Shown: positions 33,600-46,270, counted from the stretch's first letter. The stretch: 64,000 nucleotides of DNA from Myrica gale (GCA_963930655.1 OZ005604.1:72001-136000); one strand, 5' to 3'. Numbers and translations are program-made. The notes: generated from the letters alone by a model not told the origin.

Positions 33600-35259
33600 T
33601 ATAAATGCTTAAAAAGAAAACAGAGCTACAAAATACAGAGTAACAGAGAGGGACAGATGTGGCGCAACTGGGGATCTTATTCGTCCGCTACAGCGAGTAT
33701 GCCGAACACTTTTTCCCCCAACATATATAACTATAGAAAATACTAAAAGAAACGGGAAAGCGTTATTTATTATGGGCGGCACCAGAAAAGGAAGGCTTAC
33801 AGCTTTTATTTCTGCGCCTTTCACTACCAAAAAGGTTTTGGGGCCCACTTTTCCATACCCCAAACTTTTCAGCATTCAATTTTTACCCTCCCTCTTTCTT
33901 TCTGTCTCTGTCTCTCTGTGTTTCTCTCTCTCTCTGCACTTTTTAGTTTTTATCAGCTTAGTATATTATGATTATACATACAGATATTTACGCTCTTCTC
34001 GCACCCACCCCATTTCTATCTCTTCCTAGTTCCTTTCCGTCTCAGCAATCACACACAGAGAGAGGGAGAGAGAGAGAGTCCAGAGAGGTCTTGTTCTTGG
34101 GCTTACTTAGCTTTGAGTATTTTCCGATAATTTATTAGAAACTTAGCTCGTTACCGATCTCTTCCGGTCTTTTTCCGTACGGTAATTTCTTCTTCTCTGT
34201 GCTCTCTGTTTCTCTCTTTTATTCTTTGTTTTTTTTTTGCGTGATTGCTTTAATATTCTTCTTCTTCTTCTTTTGATCTTCGGGTGGGGGTGTAAATAAA
34301 AATTGAAGGAAAAAGTTTATTCTCCCGCTAGATTTGTCGTGCTTATCCCTTGTTGGTCTTGTGTATGTGGTGGTATGCATGTCTGACATGCTGATAAATA
34401 ATCACTTGGCTACCTTGTATTTTTTTCAGAATTATAGGCTTAATTTTGTGTGTCGTGCTTTTTATAATTCTGAAGTGAATCTTATGATTCTTTCATTCAG
34501 AATTTTGGAGTTAATTCTGCGATTTACTTTGTCTCTTTCGTTTGAGTGAGAGTCTTAAAGTTTTCTGTGTATCTTCCTTTATTCTAGAATTTTGAGCTTT
34601 ATTTTCTTTATTGTTTGATTCTGTCGTTCATATTTCATTTGGATTAGTAGCACTATTTCTGTGGCTTGATTGTAGTTTGAGAGATATAAACCAACCTATT
34701 GTCTGAATAAAGTTCGTATTTTTTCCTGGAATCTCTTGAACTTTTTGTCTGTTGAAATTATTCCGACGACGAAAGATTTGATTTTATGTCACTTAATAAA
34801 ATTTAAGGTACTCATGATCGCCTTTTGTACCCTTGAACAGTTACTCGTGCTAAAAGGATTTTTCTTTCGCTCGTTTGTTTATGGAAGCAAACTGTAACTG
34901 GTTTGCCCCACTTCTTTCTTTCGTGGTATCACAACAGAAGTTGTTTCCCCTTTTTCTAATGTTTTATTTTATTGTTTGAACTCCTAGGTAACATAATATT
35001 CTTCTGAAATTGACCTATTTCTTTACTACGTAGAGAAGTAGAAGAACTCTAACTATATCCAAGTAGTCTTAGAGCTGTCATCTGAATTTCTTACAAGTGA
35101 AGCTGCCTTTTGCTTAACCTGAACTGATATTTTGTGTTTCTTTCCATTTGGACTGAAGGTAGTGAGGACACTTGGAAGAATTGTGGTTCGTGTAAGGAGA
35201 ACTTTTTGTAGGCTGATATATAATTTGGCTACAGGTTTGATAATTGAAGAATTATAAAC
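33600..35259 (+). promoter_or_regulatory. Probable promoter and intron-containing 5' leader of the COL gene
   Basis: Between about 33885 and 34085 the plus strand is rich in CT then GA repeats, as plant core promoters and leaders often are. A donor-like GGTAATTTC near 34181 and an acceptor-like CTGAAG near 35155 suggest a roughly 1-kb leader intron before the ATG at 35260. Short frames inside it are not conserved. This is inference from sequence texture. Confidence 0.4.
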
Positions 35260-38149
35260 ATGGGTTATTTATGTGACTTTTGTGGGGAACAGAGGTCGAT
35301 GGTATACTGCCGGTCAGATGCTGCATGCTTGTGCTTGTCATGTGACCGGAATGTCCACTCTGCTAATGCCCTATCCAAACGCCACTCAAGAACGCTACTA
35401 TGTGAAAGATGCAATTCACAACCTGCATTCGTAAGATGTGCCCAAGAGAGGGTCTCTCTGTGTCAGAATTGTGATTGGATGGGTCATGGCACTTCTACCT
35501 CAACTTCGACACATAAGAGACAAACAATCAATTGCTATTCTGGCTGCCCTTCCGCTGCGGAACTTTCTTCAATCTGGTCATTCGTGTTAGATTTTCCTTC
35601 TGTGGGTGAATCCACCTGTGAGCAGGAACTGGGATTGATGAGCATAACTGAGACTGAGAGCACTGCAAAAACTGCATGTGGCCCTTCAGAAAACAACATG
35701 AGCCAAGATGTATCTAGCTCGGGTGAATTGAATGGTGTGCACAGCATGGAGAAGTCCAGTGTTTGGGTTGGGTCCTCTTCAGTGCCCGTAGTTGACTCCG
35801 GGCCTCAGGACCAGCCGATTGGATCAGCAAGTGCATCTTTGCCCAAGGTAGAGATAGGGACCATGTAATTGGAAACATTCCGGTCTTGCTTGCAGTTAGC
35901 TTGATTTCTTTGGCTTTCTGCTTCTTAAATTTTCTTAACTTGCTGATTATTGATGTCAGATGTTGTTAGCTTATATTCAAACTTTGATGGATCTACCTTA
36001 CAGCAGATGCCATAAATTTACTCTTGAGTTACAATGTGCAACAAAGCTGTAAAGGATTTATAAGTTTTTGTTCTATGGTTCCAGCAGTTAATGATTATGT
36101 ACCATCTATTAAAATATTCTACTCTTTCTTGGACAAAGAAGGTAGATTGACAATTCTATTTCAAACACTGTAAATTTGGCACAACCTGACCGTTGAAGCT
36201 AAAATAATGAGGGAGTGCGATTACAGAAACGTGTAATCTTTGTGGTCCCACAGGTAGTCTTCCTTCTTAAATTAAAGACTCAGGTTCTGCCTTTTTGTTC
36301 TATCATTGGCCTTTCTGTGTGATTCATAATTGGATGCTTTTCTGTTAGTTGAGTTCTTGGTGCAAATATCAGTCTATGGCATCCTGGGCTGACTTTATGG
36401 TCTTCAACTCTGAACTTCACATGTTAAAGATGTAGAGTGAGATAATTGGTATCTATATCAAACTTTGTTGTATTCTTTCGGCATTCAAAATTAAGATAAG
36501 TTGCAGGCTGTTCATAGTTTGCCAATTCTATCTTGTATACTAGTGGAAATGGCCATATTCTAGCTCTATGCATGTGTAATTGGTATATGGTGAGAGTTCC
36601 ATAGTTTTTTTGTGTGATTAGTAAAGTCTTATAGTTTCTTCATCAAGGACTTATGCAACTTTTACATTATAATATACAGCTCTGCTGTCCTGGAACGAAA
36701 GGTCCTGGACTCTGTCAAGAAAATGATCTCTATGAGGATTTCGATATGGATGAAATGGATTTGAATCTTGAAAACTACGAAGAACTCTTTGGTGTAGCTC
36801 TCAGTCATTCTGAAGAGCTTTTCGAGAATGGTGGCATTGATAGCTTGTTTGGGACGAAGGACATGTCTGCTGCTGATTCCAGTTGTCAGGGTGCAGTTGC
36901 TGCTGAGGTATTCTCATCACCTTGTATCCCAGTCCATATTATCCTTCTTGAGACAAAGGCCTTAATTATAGTATTTGTTTTGGCCTCAAATAGTCTGTCT
37001 ATGCCTATATCTGAAATTTGTCTTCCTCTTAATATAATTTGTAAAAACATGTTTTGTGAGTGCTGTCTCAGTTCATTGTAAAGGGTTTGTTTTGAGAATC
37101 CTGTCTTCGGCTGTAGCTTATTATAGTTGTTATGCAAAATGTATTCAATTGTCAGATCTAAATGCTGTTCTACACCAGGTGTCATCAGTTGGACTTGTTT
37201 GTGCAAAGCAACCAGCATGCGGCAATGTGGCGTCTGCTGATTCTATGATTAGTACTAAAACTGAACCAGTAGTTTGTTTCACAACTAGGCAAGCGCATTC
37301 AAGCCTTTCATTTTCTGGTGTTACTGGAGAGAGTAGTGCTGGGGATTATCAAGATTGTGGGGCTTCTTCAGTGTTTCTCATGGGAGAGCTGCCATGGTGT
37401 CCTCCATGTCCTGAGAGTTCCTTCCAATCTGCTAACCGTAATGATGCTGTTATGCGTTACAAGGAGAAGAAGAAGGCACGCAAGTAAGTTTGTTGCAAAT
37501 AAATAAATAATGGCTCAATAGACAAATTGTTGGATAATGATACGTCACTGCGTTTTCTTTGATCATTGTGAAGTTGAAAGCTATGTGTTCCACTTGCTTT
37601 ACTTGGTGTTATAGCCTCCAAAGAATGCGGTTCTCGTGTATAAATTTCTCCCCATCATTACCAGTTATCTGGACATGGTATATTCAATTTTATGACAATT
37701 TCATGGTTCCATTTCGTTCGCTTCTTGTGACGCATTGGGGATAGGAATTTCTCCCCATAAATGTCTACCTGCTGGTCTGGACTGGGTTACATGCTATAAG
37801 AATGACTTGATGCATGCATTTATCAATATGCATGTCCATCTATGAAGTGTGCAACATAATATTCCATCGCAATGCTATACATGCCCACAAATATGATTAC
37901 TTGATCCTGGCTGATACGGTGGCATTTTCATTTGAACTCATATTTTTCCACATTGTTTGTCACAATTTTCTTCTATTTAAGGTTTTGATGTTCTTAACCT
38001 TTATCTAATTGTTTTCTAGGTTTGAGAAAAGAGTCAGGTATGCCTCTCGCAAAGCCAGGGCTGATGTGAGAAGACGTGTTAAGGGACGCTTTGTCAAAGC
38101 TGGTGATGCTTATGATTATGATCCATTGACACAAACCAGAAGCTACTGA
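35260..38149 (+). CDS. COL9: CONSTANS-like B-box/CCT transcription regulator (COL9/COL10 type)
   Basis: Four exons join in phase: 35260-35847, 36680-36907, 37179-37483 and 38020-38149, giving 416 aa. All junctions are GT-AG. The start [17 protein letters not shown] is the conserved N-terminus of group III COL proteins. B-box 1 uses C5, C8, C17, C25, C28, H33 and H42; a second diverged box starts at C48/C51 and includes C60, C68, C71 and H76. The acidic middle has [12 protein letters not shown] and GGIDSLFG. The C-terminal CCT domain spans exons 3 and 4 ([20 protein letters not shown], then [15 protein letters not shown]) and ends TRSY. In Arabidopsis, COL9 delays flowering by lowering CO and FT expression, and the family is clock- and light-regulated. 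COL10 is the other possible orthologue. The gene is slightly longer than the Arabidopsis proteins and looks intact. Confidence 0.93.
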
Positions 38150-40211
38150 GAGTACAATTTTTAAACCATTGATTTATAAAAAGGAAAGAATTCCTTTAGC
38201 TTTAGTTGAAAAGAATTGGTAATTACCTAACAAGTGATGAAACTAATGCATTATTTCCTTGTGCAATGACAGAATGTACGATTGGGCCTTGGTTTTCATC
38301 AGGAGAAAATGGTGGATATGAAATGCCATATTCCAGTGCTTCGCCAATAAGTTGTGCACACTTGCAAGTTATCCATCATTGTAAGGACTGATGAATTGTG
38401 ACACCATCCAAACAGAACAGACCACATTGCACCCGTGATCAAGTTATTGGTTCTTGTGACTGTATCTTCACAGTTCTAAGGGAAGGAGAACCTTACTGGT
38501 GCTCTCCAGCCATAATATCTCATTAATTAATGTCTTGTTGTATTCCTTGCTCTCGTCACTTCTATGAATTACCTCGCCATGGCACGGTGGATGGCTGTGC
38601 TCGCATTCATTGGCCCGATCAACCAAGCAGCTAGTACCCTCTTAAGATTCTCGTTTATTTTAAATTTTGATATGTGTAGCACAGATTTATAGATCCAGTT
38701 AGGAGAGTACGATGTCTGGTCAAAGAGTTGTTTGGACAGACAAAATACTTCTTGTACAGTCTCTTCACATCATGAACCTGTATAGGATGGGAATATATAT
38801 ATGTATGCTATCAATGAGGCAATAGGCGTGTGGTTTTATATGAGTGTAGAAATTGATGTAGTTTTTAGGTGCCTATGAATGTAAAGGATTTTCATGTTGA
38901 ATTGAATGCAATCTTTAATCCTGGATATTTGTCTGCAAATGAGATCATGGTCTCATGTGAAGTACACTACAAACGAGGACTTGTGTTAATGAATTATATT
39001 GTCTCCCTGGCGTCACGTTCGGCGGGGGTACTGTTCACAATTTGGTCCTGCCCATCCGGTCCTTTAGAAATCTGAAATATTATTAGGTCAAGGGTGATAT
39101 TTATGCCCCCCTGCGAAGAATATTATTAACCGTTTCTTTCACTTTCTCATCCGCTATGGTAAAAGGAGATTTCATACCCGAAGAAAGTCGAGCAAATGCG
39201 AAAGAAGTCATATATTGCCCAGAACATTGATTTGTATGACCATTGCCGAATAAAGTACTACACGTTACAGATCAAAACAACTTCCTATGAAGCAGTAACA
39301 CAACAACGTATTCGGATTTGCCCAACATTCAGACGCGAACCGTTAACCAACCTAAATATTAGAGGCTGTCACTCCCAGCTTACCATGCAACCAGATGCAC
39401 GTACAATTTCAAGAACAACTGTACACGTGCAGCATTCAGTTGACTCGTATGCTCTTTTTGCTTTTAGTTAGAAAAACCAAATGGTCTTAGAATAGGTGAG
39501 CGAGATAGGAAGCAAAAGAAGATGGATATAAGTACTAAACAACATCTTTCAACAGCAATTACACATGCATCTAATTTCTCCAACTTCTCGTCATCAAGAA
39601 TGATCAAAGCAATGGGAGCTTAGATTTAACATTAGAAGATGTTGATACTAATTACTAAAGAGGAGTTTGTGCCCACCCGTGCTATTGGTAGTTCACATCC
39701 AGGCTTCTGTGGGGACTCAATAGACAAGGAAATGGAAAATGCCAGGCAAACGGTTAAAATCTTTCATTCATCAGAAGCTTAAAGAGACATACCTAGGCGC
39801 AGGCCAAAGTGCAACCAAATACCGTAAAAGCTAGTTGCTATCTAAGAACACCTGTTTATAATCCGGTAATCTTAGAAGGAGCTAGTATGCATGTGCCTTA
39901 CATTTCAATGCAACCAATCGAATCCATGCTGACTGATCAGGGAACGCAATCTGTACAATATATATTCTGATGAGGTAAGAAGATGAAGTACGAAACTGCG
40001 CTTTTCAGTGTGAGAGAAAATGATGTATGTATCTACATAAACACACATGGATATATGCAGAGTCGTCTCTGTCAAACGCCATGTATTCAGTAAATGGAAA
40101 TAACTTTGCATTTTCGATTGCTTGCATATAATCTTAAGGAAATATCTCGTGTTTACATATTTCGCTATCAATCATAGACGAGATCTAGCTCTTTCCAATC
40201 AAGAACCTACC
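38150..40211. other. Intergenic, 3' of the COL gene
   Basis: The first few hundred bases are the likely 3' UTR of the COL gene. Nothing beyond this is recognisable as coding or as a structured repeat. Confidence 0.5.
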
Positions 40212-40330
40212 TGTTAGAGTCCCACATTGATTAGAGACCATTTAATTCTGTGCTTCATATACCTGTTGGGTCACCTCTTCCCATTGTCAATTGGTATTGG
40301 GATGAAACTTGATATGGTATCAGAGCCAAT
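40212..40330 (+). mobile_element. TRIM-like LTR end with primer-binding site
   Basis: TGTTAGAGTCCCACATTGA, a familiar start of small plant LTRs, begins at 40212. About 100 bp later, at 40315-40327, is TGGTATCAGAGCC, the initiator tRNA-Met primer-binding site. No coding region and no second LTR is visible nearby, so this is a solo 5' end or a decayed terminal-repeat-in-miniature element. Confidence 0.55.
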
Positions 40331-40625
40331 TATTTCTGGGCTTGACTCACTTGTTTGTGTTCCCCATTTGTTTATGTCCATAGAATATGATGTGTAAGTC
40401 GACTTTAGACCATACACCAATCACTTATACATAGTCAAATTCCAATGCTCGAATTAATTATAACTTTATAAGTGCCTTCTGATCAGCACGGGTGGAGACA
40501 CAAGATGCTTTCCAATATGCTACTCTCTCTCTCTCTCTCTCTCATCCCTAACCCCCTAATTGCATCCCTGTAATCCGCTGGTCCTTGGGCCTTAGGAAGG
40601 AGCTCTGTCGCCCCTTTCCTCCTGG

Positions 40626-43600
40626 TAGGGGTGGTCACCGGTACCGGCGGTGGGCCGGTTAACCGGCACCGCCACCAGTACCGCCACCTACCACCGCCAA
40701 CCGCTTAGTAGCGGGGGCGGTGGCGGTGGCGGTGGCGGTTCCATTTTCCAGGGGATAGCGGTGATACAAGCGGTGGCGGTTTCCCCGATACGGCGTCGTT
40801 TTGACCCTATTTCTTTTAAACCCTATTTCCTCTCCTTCCATCCTTCGTTTGCAGTTCACTTCGAGTCTTCGACACTTCGCGATTTTTTTTTGCCTGCCCT
40901 AGAGTCCGAGACCACAGCGGCACTGCACATCCCTCCCGAGTGCACCTCGTCGTCAGCCGTCTGCCTCTCGGTGTCTCAACTCTCACGGTAACTATTTCTC
41001 TCCTTTGTCGGGCTAAGAGTATATATTGTACACCATTAGATTTGAAAATGGTAGAACTACTTAATTCAATTTGTGGGGCTAAGAGTTTAACATTCTTTGA
41101 TTCCAACTTTCCCCCAAATAAGGTAAGGTTGCGCTTAAGATTATCCAGCACTTTGGTACCATGGTCTACTTTGATTCCAACTTTGCCCCAAATAGGGTAA
41201 GGTTGAGACAAACATGGATAATTCTCTCCTTTTTTTAATCTATGCTTTGTGATAATTAAGAATAATAATTACGTAATGAGATATTCGACACCATTACATC
41301 GTTTTGGAATTTGGATGTGGAAAGTTGTCTTTCTTCTTGCTCTGGCTCAGCAATCTTGGAAAGATTGTAACTCTGTTAGGTAGTCAAGTACTCTATCATC
41401 TTGGAGATCGATTGTCTCTTTTTTTTCCTTTTTCTCTTTAAACTGCTTAAAAAATGAATATTAACTTATTTTTCAAAGAGAAGAAGGATTCGAAACGAAA
41501 GTGGAAGGCAGAGATACTGCAGATAAAGAATAATGGAAAGGATTTCAACTTTCCAGCACCTTGATCAAGGCGTAACACATTGGTCGACCACAGTTAATTA
41601 CTGTGGAACTCGACCGAGCCCATTCTGTAATTAGACCGAATGGATTCCTTATCTGATTATCCAAACTGGGCTAGAAAAGCCCAACTCATCAACACAGCTG
41701 TCTTGTTTGCTTCAAAGTTCTTACCTCTGTCATTAGTATCACATACCATCTGTCAACTGCTGCTATTGATCTCCTACCACTCCCAATGGGCTCTAATTGC
41801 ACTGTTGTCTTGTTTGCTGCAAATCAGGTAGTCAGGCTCAGTGGGTTGGATCTATTTGGCATTTCTGTTTGCTTGATTGTGGTATCAGATATGTGTTTCT
41901 ATTTCATCCATATATAAAATCCAGTTAGTTAAATTGATTTAGGGTTTGTGAAACTGTTTTCTATTAGAGGATGGGCTTGGATGTGGTTTGTGAATCTGTT
42001 GGAGGATGGGCTTGGATGTGGTTTGTGAATCTGTTGGTCTATTGATTGGCTTGGATTGGATGTGGATATATTTGATGTTATGTTTTGTTCCCATTGTGTC
42101 TTATGATTGTCATTGCACATGATCACCATTTCTGTTTTGCAATAGAAATCATATGCTATTGTGAGGTTTGCACTAGAATTGTGAGGTTTGCATGTCTTGT
42201 AGAAATCATATGCTATGGGTGTCATTTTGCTGTTGTCAAATAGTGCTAGTCTTGTAGTCCTTTAGAATTGTGAGGTTTGTTGTTGGTGAGCACATAGGTT
42301 TGTTGTTGGGCTCTCTATTGCATAGTCAGGTTTGCATAGTCCTTTAGTTGTCCCTTTTTGGTGCAATGCTTGAGCTCAAATTAGTTTACACTTGAATTGT
42401 TTTTTATTTTTATTTTCAGATGGATTTGACACAATCACATACTCCTAATAGTGAGACTCGATTGGGAAGTGAAACTAGTATCATTTCTAACGTGATAGGT
42501 AGTAGTGTGGCTACTACACCTTCTCAATCTTGTCCAGCCACTCCTACGGAGAGTATGGAAACAACTGGGTCTGATCCACGTGGGTTACCACCACTTCCTC
42601 CACTTAAAAAGAGGAAGAACACATGTGAGTCTCCGGTTTGGCAGCACTACACTAAGGTCGTTGATGAAAATGATGCTATGAATGTTAGGGCCACGTGTCA
42701 CTATTGTAAGAAAGATTTTCCTGCCCATCACAAGAAGAATGGGACATCGGGGTTGAAGCAACATTTAGAGTCTTGTGTTTATTACAAGAGGACTTTAGCG
42801 GGTCATGTGGATGTTGGTCAGATGTTGTTGAATCATGATGCAACGAGGGCGAGTAGTGGTGATGTTGGGGTGATGGGGGTCGCTCGTAAGTTTGATGAGA
42901 AGACTATTAGGGAGTTGATAGCAAGAATGATAATTATAGATGAATTGTCATTTCTCACAGTTCAGAAGGTTGGTTTTCGGGCATTGATGCATTACTTTGA
43001 ACCTAGGTTTAAGATGCCTTCGAGGTATACGTTGATGAGAGATTGCATGTCATTGTTTTTAAGGGAGAAGATGAAGTTGAAGGAGGGGTTTCGGGTGAAT
43101 AAGTATAGAGTGTGCCTCACCACAGATACTTGGACATCAATCCAAAATTATAACTATATGTGTGTGACTGGACACTTTATTGATTGTAATTGGACATTGC
43201 ATAAGAGGATCTTGTCATTTAAGAGGATCCAAGACCATAAAGCATCAAGTATTGTACAGGAATTAGAAGATTGTCTGCTTGATTGGCATATTGATAGAGT
43301 GCTAACGATAACAGTTGATAATGCATCTTCTAACGATGCGGCAATTGACCAATTCAAAAGAAAGCAATTGATGGAAAGTATTGGTGGTTCCATTTTGAAG
43401 GTTGTGTGTGGACATGAGTATTTACATTGTAGGTGTTGTGCACATGTTCTTAATTTGATTGTATTTGACGGGTTGAAAGATGTGCATGATTCGATAGCTA
43501 AAGTCCGCAATATGATCAAGTATGTCAAGTCTTCACCTCAAAGGTTAGAAACTTTCAAGAAAGCTGTTTTAGAAAAAAACATTGTATATGGCCAATTCTT

Positions 43601-45609
43601 GAGTCTTGATGTTGCAACCCGTTGGAACTCCGCGTATTTTATGTTGAATGTGGCTGAGAAATACCAGAAAGCATTTGATCAAATGATGATTTTGGATGGA
43701 CATTTTGTTCTTTATTTGCAAGAGGATGGGCATGGGAGGCAAGGTTTGGGTCCACCTACATTTGAGGATTGGGAGGCCTTTCGTGGTGTCATAAATTTTT
43801 TGAAGTTATTATATGAAGTCACTTTGCGGGTATCAGGATCGAACTTGGCCACATCTAATGCATTCTTTGAAGAGTTGACTAAGATTACTAGACATATCAC
43901 AAGGTATAGATCCAGTGGGCAAAAAGATCTTGTGAATATGACATTGAAAATGCAGTCGAAATATGATAAGTATTGGGGTGATTTAGAGAAGGTTAATGGA
44001 TTCTTATTCATTGCAGCATTGATTGATCCTCGATATAAATTGGGGGCATTGGAGTATTGGTTCAAAAACCAATTAGGGGAGGCAAAGGGGATGGAGATGA
44101 CAAAAAAGGTAGAAGGTGTATTTGAGAGGATGTTTTCCGAGTACTGTAGTGGTACTAGTGCCACCGATCCTCCTTCTGCTGTTGTCGATAGCACTGTTTC
44201 TACGGTTGATGTTGATGATGACGATGATTACTTTGCTGAATGGAGAATTTCACAGCGGGCGTTGGAGTCCAAATCTGAGATTGAAAGGTATTTATCCGAG
44301 CGAGTTATAGAGAGGACTCCAGATTTTGATATTCTAAATTGGTGGAAGGTGAACTCTACGAAGTTTCCAGTTATATCTCTGATAGCCCGTGATGTATTGG
44401 CAATCCCCATCACCACTGTGCCCTCTGAGTCGGTATTTAGTACTGGAGGACGGATCTTGGATCCTTTCAGGAGTTCATTGGCTCCAAAGACTGCTGAAGG
44501 ACTAATATGTGTTCAGAATTGGTTGAGAGGTGACCCTATTGTGGGAGTGGTTGAGTCTGAACTTGATGTATCTGATAACATAACTGAAGATGAAGAGACT
44601 TACTGACTCGATTCAGGTACAATTATTCTTTGGTTAAATTTGGAATTTGATACTCAATATTATGTAAACATTATAATTTGATGTTTTTATTTTTGAATTA
44701 TGTAGAGATATTGACTTTGACGACGTAGATCGAGATGGAGTAGGACGCATGTTGCATTTGGCCCACCTTTTAGTCCTTATGCTATTTTATTTGAACAATG
44801 TTTATTTGATGTATCATGTATGTATAATGTTGTATTTTAGTAATTTTATAGTGTTGTCTTGTATTATGTATTGTTGTAGTTTGGTTAACTTGTAAGTTTT
44901 CTAACTTGTATTTGACAATTTGTTAATTTTGTTGTAGTTTTGTAACTTGTAAGTGAAAATTAAAATCATGATTTAGTGTTTTGATTGAGAATGATCAAAT
45001 ATTGGATTTGGTCATTCTCAAAAAAATGGGGCAAATAAAAAAAGGCCATATGATAAGTCTCCATGATTAAACTTAATTATTGTCATGGAGATCAATAATA
45101 TGGCCTACATGTTTAGTCTTAGATACAATTTTCACTATATTTTTTTGATTTCATGAATTGTTTTAGATATTTGTTTAGATTATGGATCATTATATTGTTC
45201 TATTTTTGCTTTTTAGATCAATGTGCAAATGTTATTTATATTATGCAAAACATGGGTCCAAAATGCCCAAAAAAATGGGTCCAAAATGGGATTCGGGAAC
45301 TCTGTAAAACATCCCAAAATGGGAACAAATGGGTCCAAAATGCCCAAAAAAATGGGTCCAAAACAGCCTCCAAAATGCCACAAAAAATGGTCAAATGGCC
45401 CAAATGCCCCAAACGGGCCTAAAAGGCCCAATAATCAGGGCCCAGTGGTGGTAGCGGTTCACCGGCACCGGCACCGGTGTTTAACGCCACCGCTGGGCCG
45501 GTTATATGTTACCACCGGTGCCGGTGCCGGTGGTAACATATCCATCACCGCTCGTGGCGGTGGCAGTGGCGGTGGGTGGCATAACCGCCACCGCCCATGC
45601 ACAGCCCTA
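40626..45609 (+). mobile_element. Complete, possibly autonomous hAT transposon
   Basis: The element is 4984 bp and flanked by a perfect 8-bp TSD, CCTCCTGG, at 40618-40625 and 45610-45617. Its left end is TAGGGGTGGTCACCGG and the reverse complement of its right end is TAGGGCTGTGCATGGG, giving a short imperfect TIR. Both subterminal regions (40635-40790 and 45440-45600) are packed with GGTGGCGGT and CACCGGCACCGG motifs, as hAT transposase-binding regions usually are. It carries one uninterrupted transposase frame. The leader contains short tandem duplications (a unit of about 73 bp near 41095-41205 and one of about 35 bp near 41965-42035), and the 3' part repeats AAATGCCCAAAAAAATGGG. Confidence 0.93.
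42420..44606 (+). CDS. hAT transposase (BED zinc finger, RNase H-like core, hAT dimerisation)
   Basis: A 728-codon uninterrupted frame. A BED-type zinc finger lies near residues 70-120 (VWQHYTKVVDEN, CHYCKKDF, GLKQHLESC). The catalytic core has LTTDTWTS, TVDNASSND, CCAHVLNLIV and LDVATRWNSAYFML blocks. The C-terminal hAT dimerisation domain begins near ERYLSERVIERTPDFD and contains WWKVNSTKFPVISLIARDVL, TTVPSESVFSTGGR and LICVQNWLRGD. This matches RICESLEEPER-like/hAT transposases, which cut and paste elements with 8-bp target duplications in the nucleus. The ATG directly follows a TTTTCAG acceptor, so a spliced leader is likely. No stop or frameshift is present. Because it sits inside an element with matching TSDs it is a transposon gene rather than a domesticated one. 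Confidence 0.93.
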   Translation: MDLTQSHTPNSETRLGSETSIISNVIGSSVATTPSQSCPATPTESMETTGSDPRGLPPLPPLKKRKNTCESPVWQHYTKVVDENDAMNVRATCHYCKKDFPAHHKKNGTSGLKQHLESCVYYKRTLAGHVDVGQMLLNHDATRASSGDVGVMGVARKFDEKTIRELIARMIIIDELSFLTVQKVGFRALMHYFEPRFKMPSRYTLMRDCMSLFLREKMKLKEGFRVNKYRVCLTTDTWTSIQNYNYMCVTGHFIDCNWTLHKRILSFKRIQDHKASSIVQELEDCLLDWHIDRVLTITVDNASSNDAAIDQFKRKQLMESIGGSILKVVCGHEYLHCRCCAHVLNLIVFDGLKDVHDSIAKVRNMIKYVKSSPQRLETFKKAVLEKNIVYGQFLSLDVATRWNSAYFMLNVAEKYQKAFDQMMILDGHFVLYLQEDGHGRQGLGPPTFEDWEAFRGVINFLKLLYEVTLRVSGSNLATSNAFFEELTKITRHITRYRSSGQKDLVNMTLKMQSKYDKYWGDLEKVNGFLFIAALIDPRYKLGALEYWFKNQLGEAKGMEMTKKVEGVFERMFSEYCSGTSATDPPSAVVDSTVSTVDVDDDDDYFAEWRISQRALESKSEIERYLSERVIERTPDFDILNWWKVNSTKFPVISLIARDVLAIPITTVPSESVFSTGGRILDPFRSSLAPKTAEGLICVQNWLRGDPIVGVVESELDVSDNITEDEETY

Positions 45610-45865
45610 CCTCCTGGGCGGTCTTTCCTGTAAACATCCATTGCTTCTTCTGTTTGTAGGTGAGAGAGAAGTTTGTACTTTGAATGAACGTAAAATTGTA
45701 AATGGAACAGCCCGATGCCCGTGAACAAGTAAAGATAGAAACGAGGTAGTTTGTCATATTTTGGACAATTATGTATATACATACAATACACACATTTGCA
45801 TATAATTTATTTGTGGGAGCATATATATACCATTTTATTCAAATATATATAATTTACTAACCCCC

Positions 45866-45868
<3 letters not shown>

Positions 45869-45905
<37 letters not shown>
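45869..45905. repeat. (TA)n microsatellite
   Basis: About 18 uninterrupted AT units. Confidence 0.97.
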
Positions 45906-45906
<1 letters not shown>

Positions 45907-46270
45907 TTGACTCCTGAAATAAACCAATTGTATTTTGTTTTGTTCACAGATTGTAATTCAAGTCACAGTCCAACCTTCGGTTATACATTAAGGCCGAATT
46001 ATTCTTAATACATATGGAATTACAAATATGAATATTTTTTAAACTCAAATTGTTCAAATTGGAGGGTGCATAACTGTGCTATTTTTAATTTATTATTATT
46101 TTGGGATGCTACCATTAATTTGTTGACTGAGGAGAAGACAATTTGCATAAAAGAGAAATTAAAGGAAGCACGTTTAAACTATGATAACTGAAGACGCTTA
46201 GAAAAAGAAAAAAAGTTATCAACACTCTTAAGAAAGAAGATTTTAGAAAGGTAAACAAAAGGCGATGTTC

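Noticed and set aside
42420-44606. A domesticated hAT-derived host gene
   Set aside because: The frame sits inside a complete element with TIRs and a perfect TSD, so it is better explained as a resident transposase.
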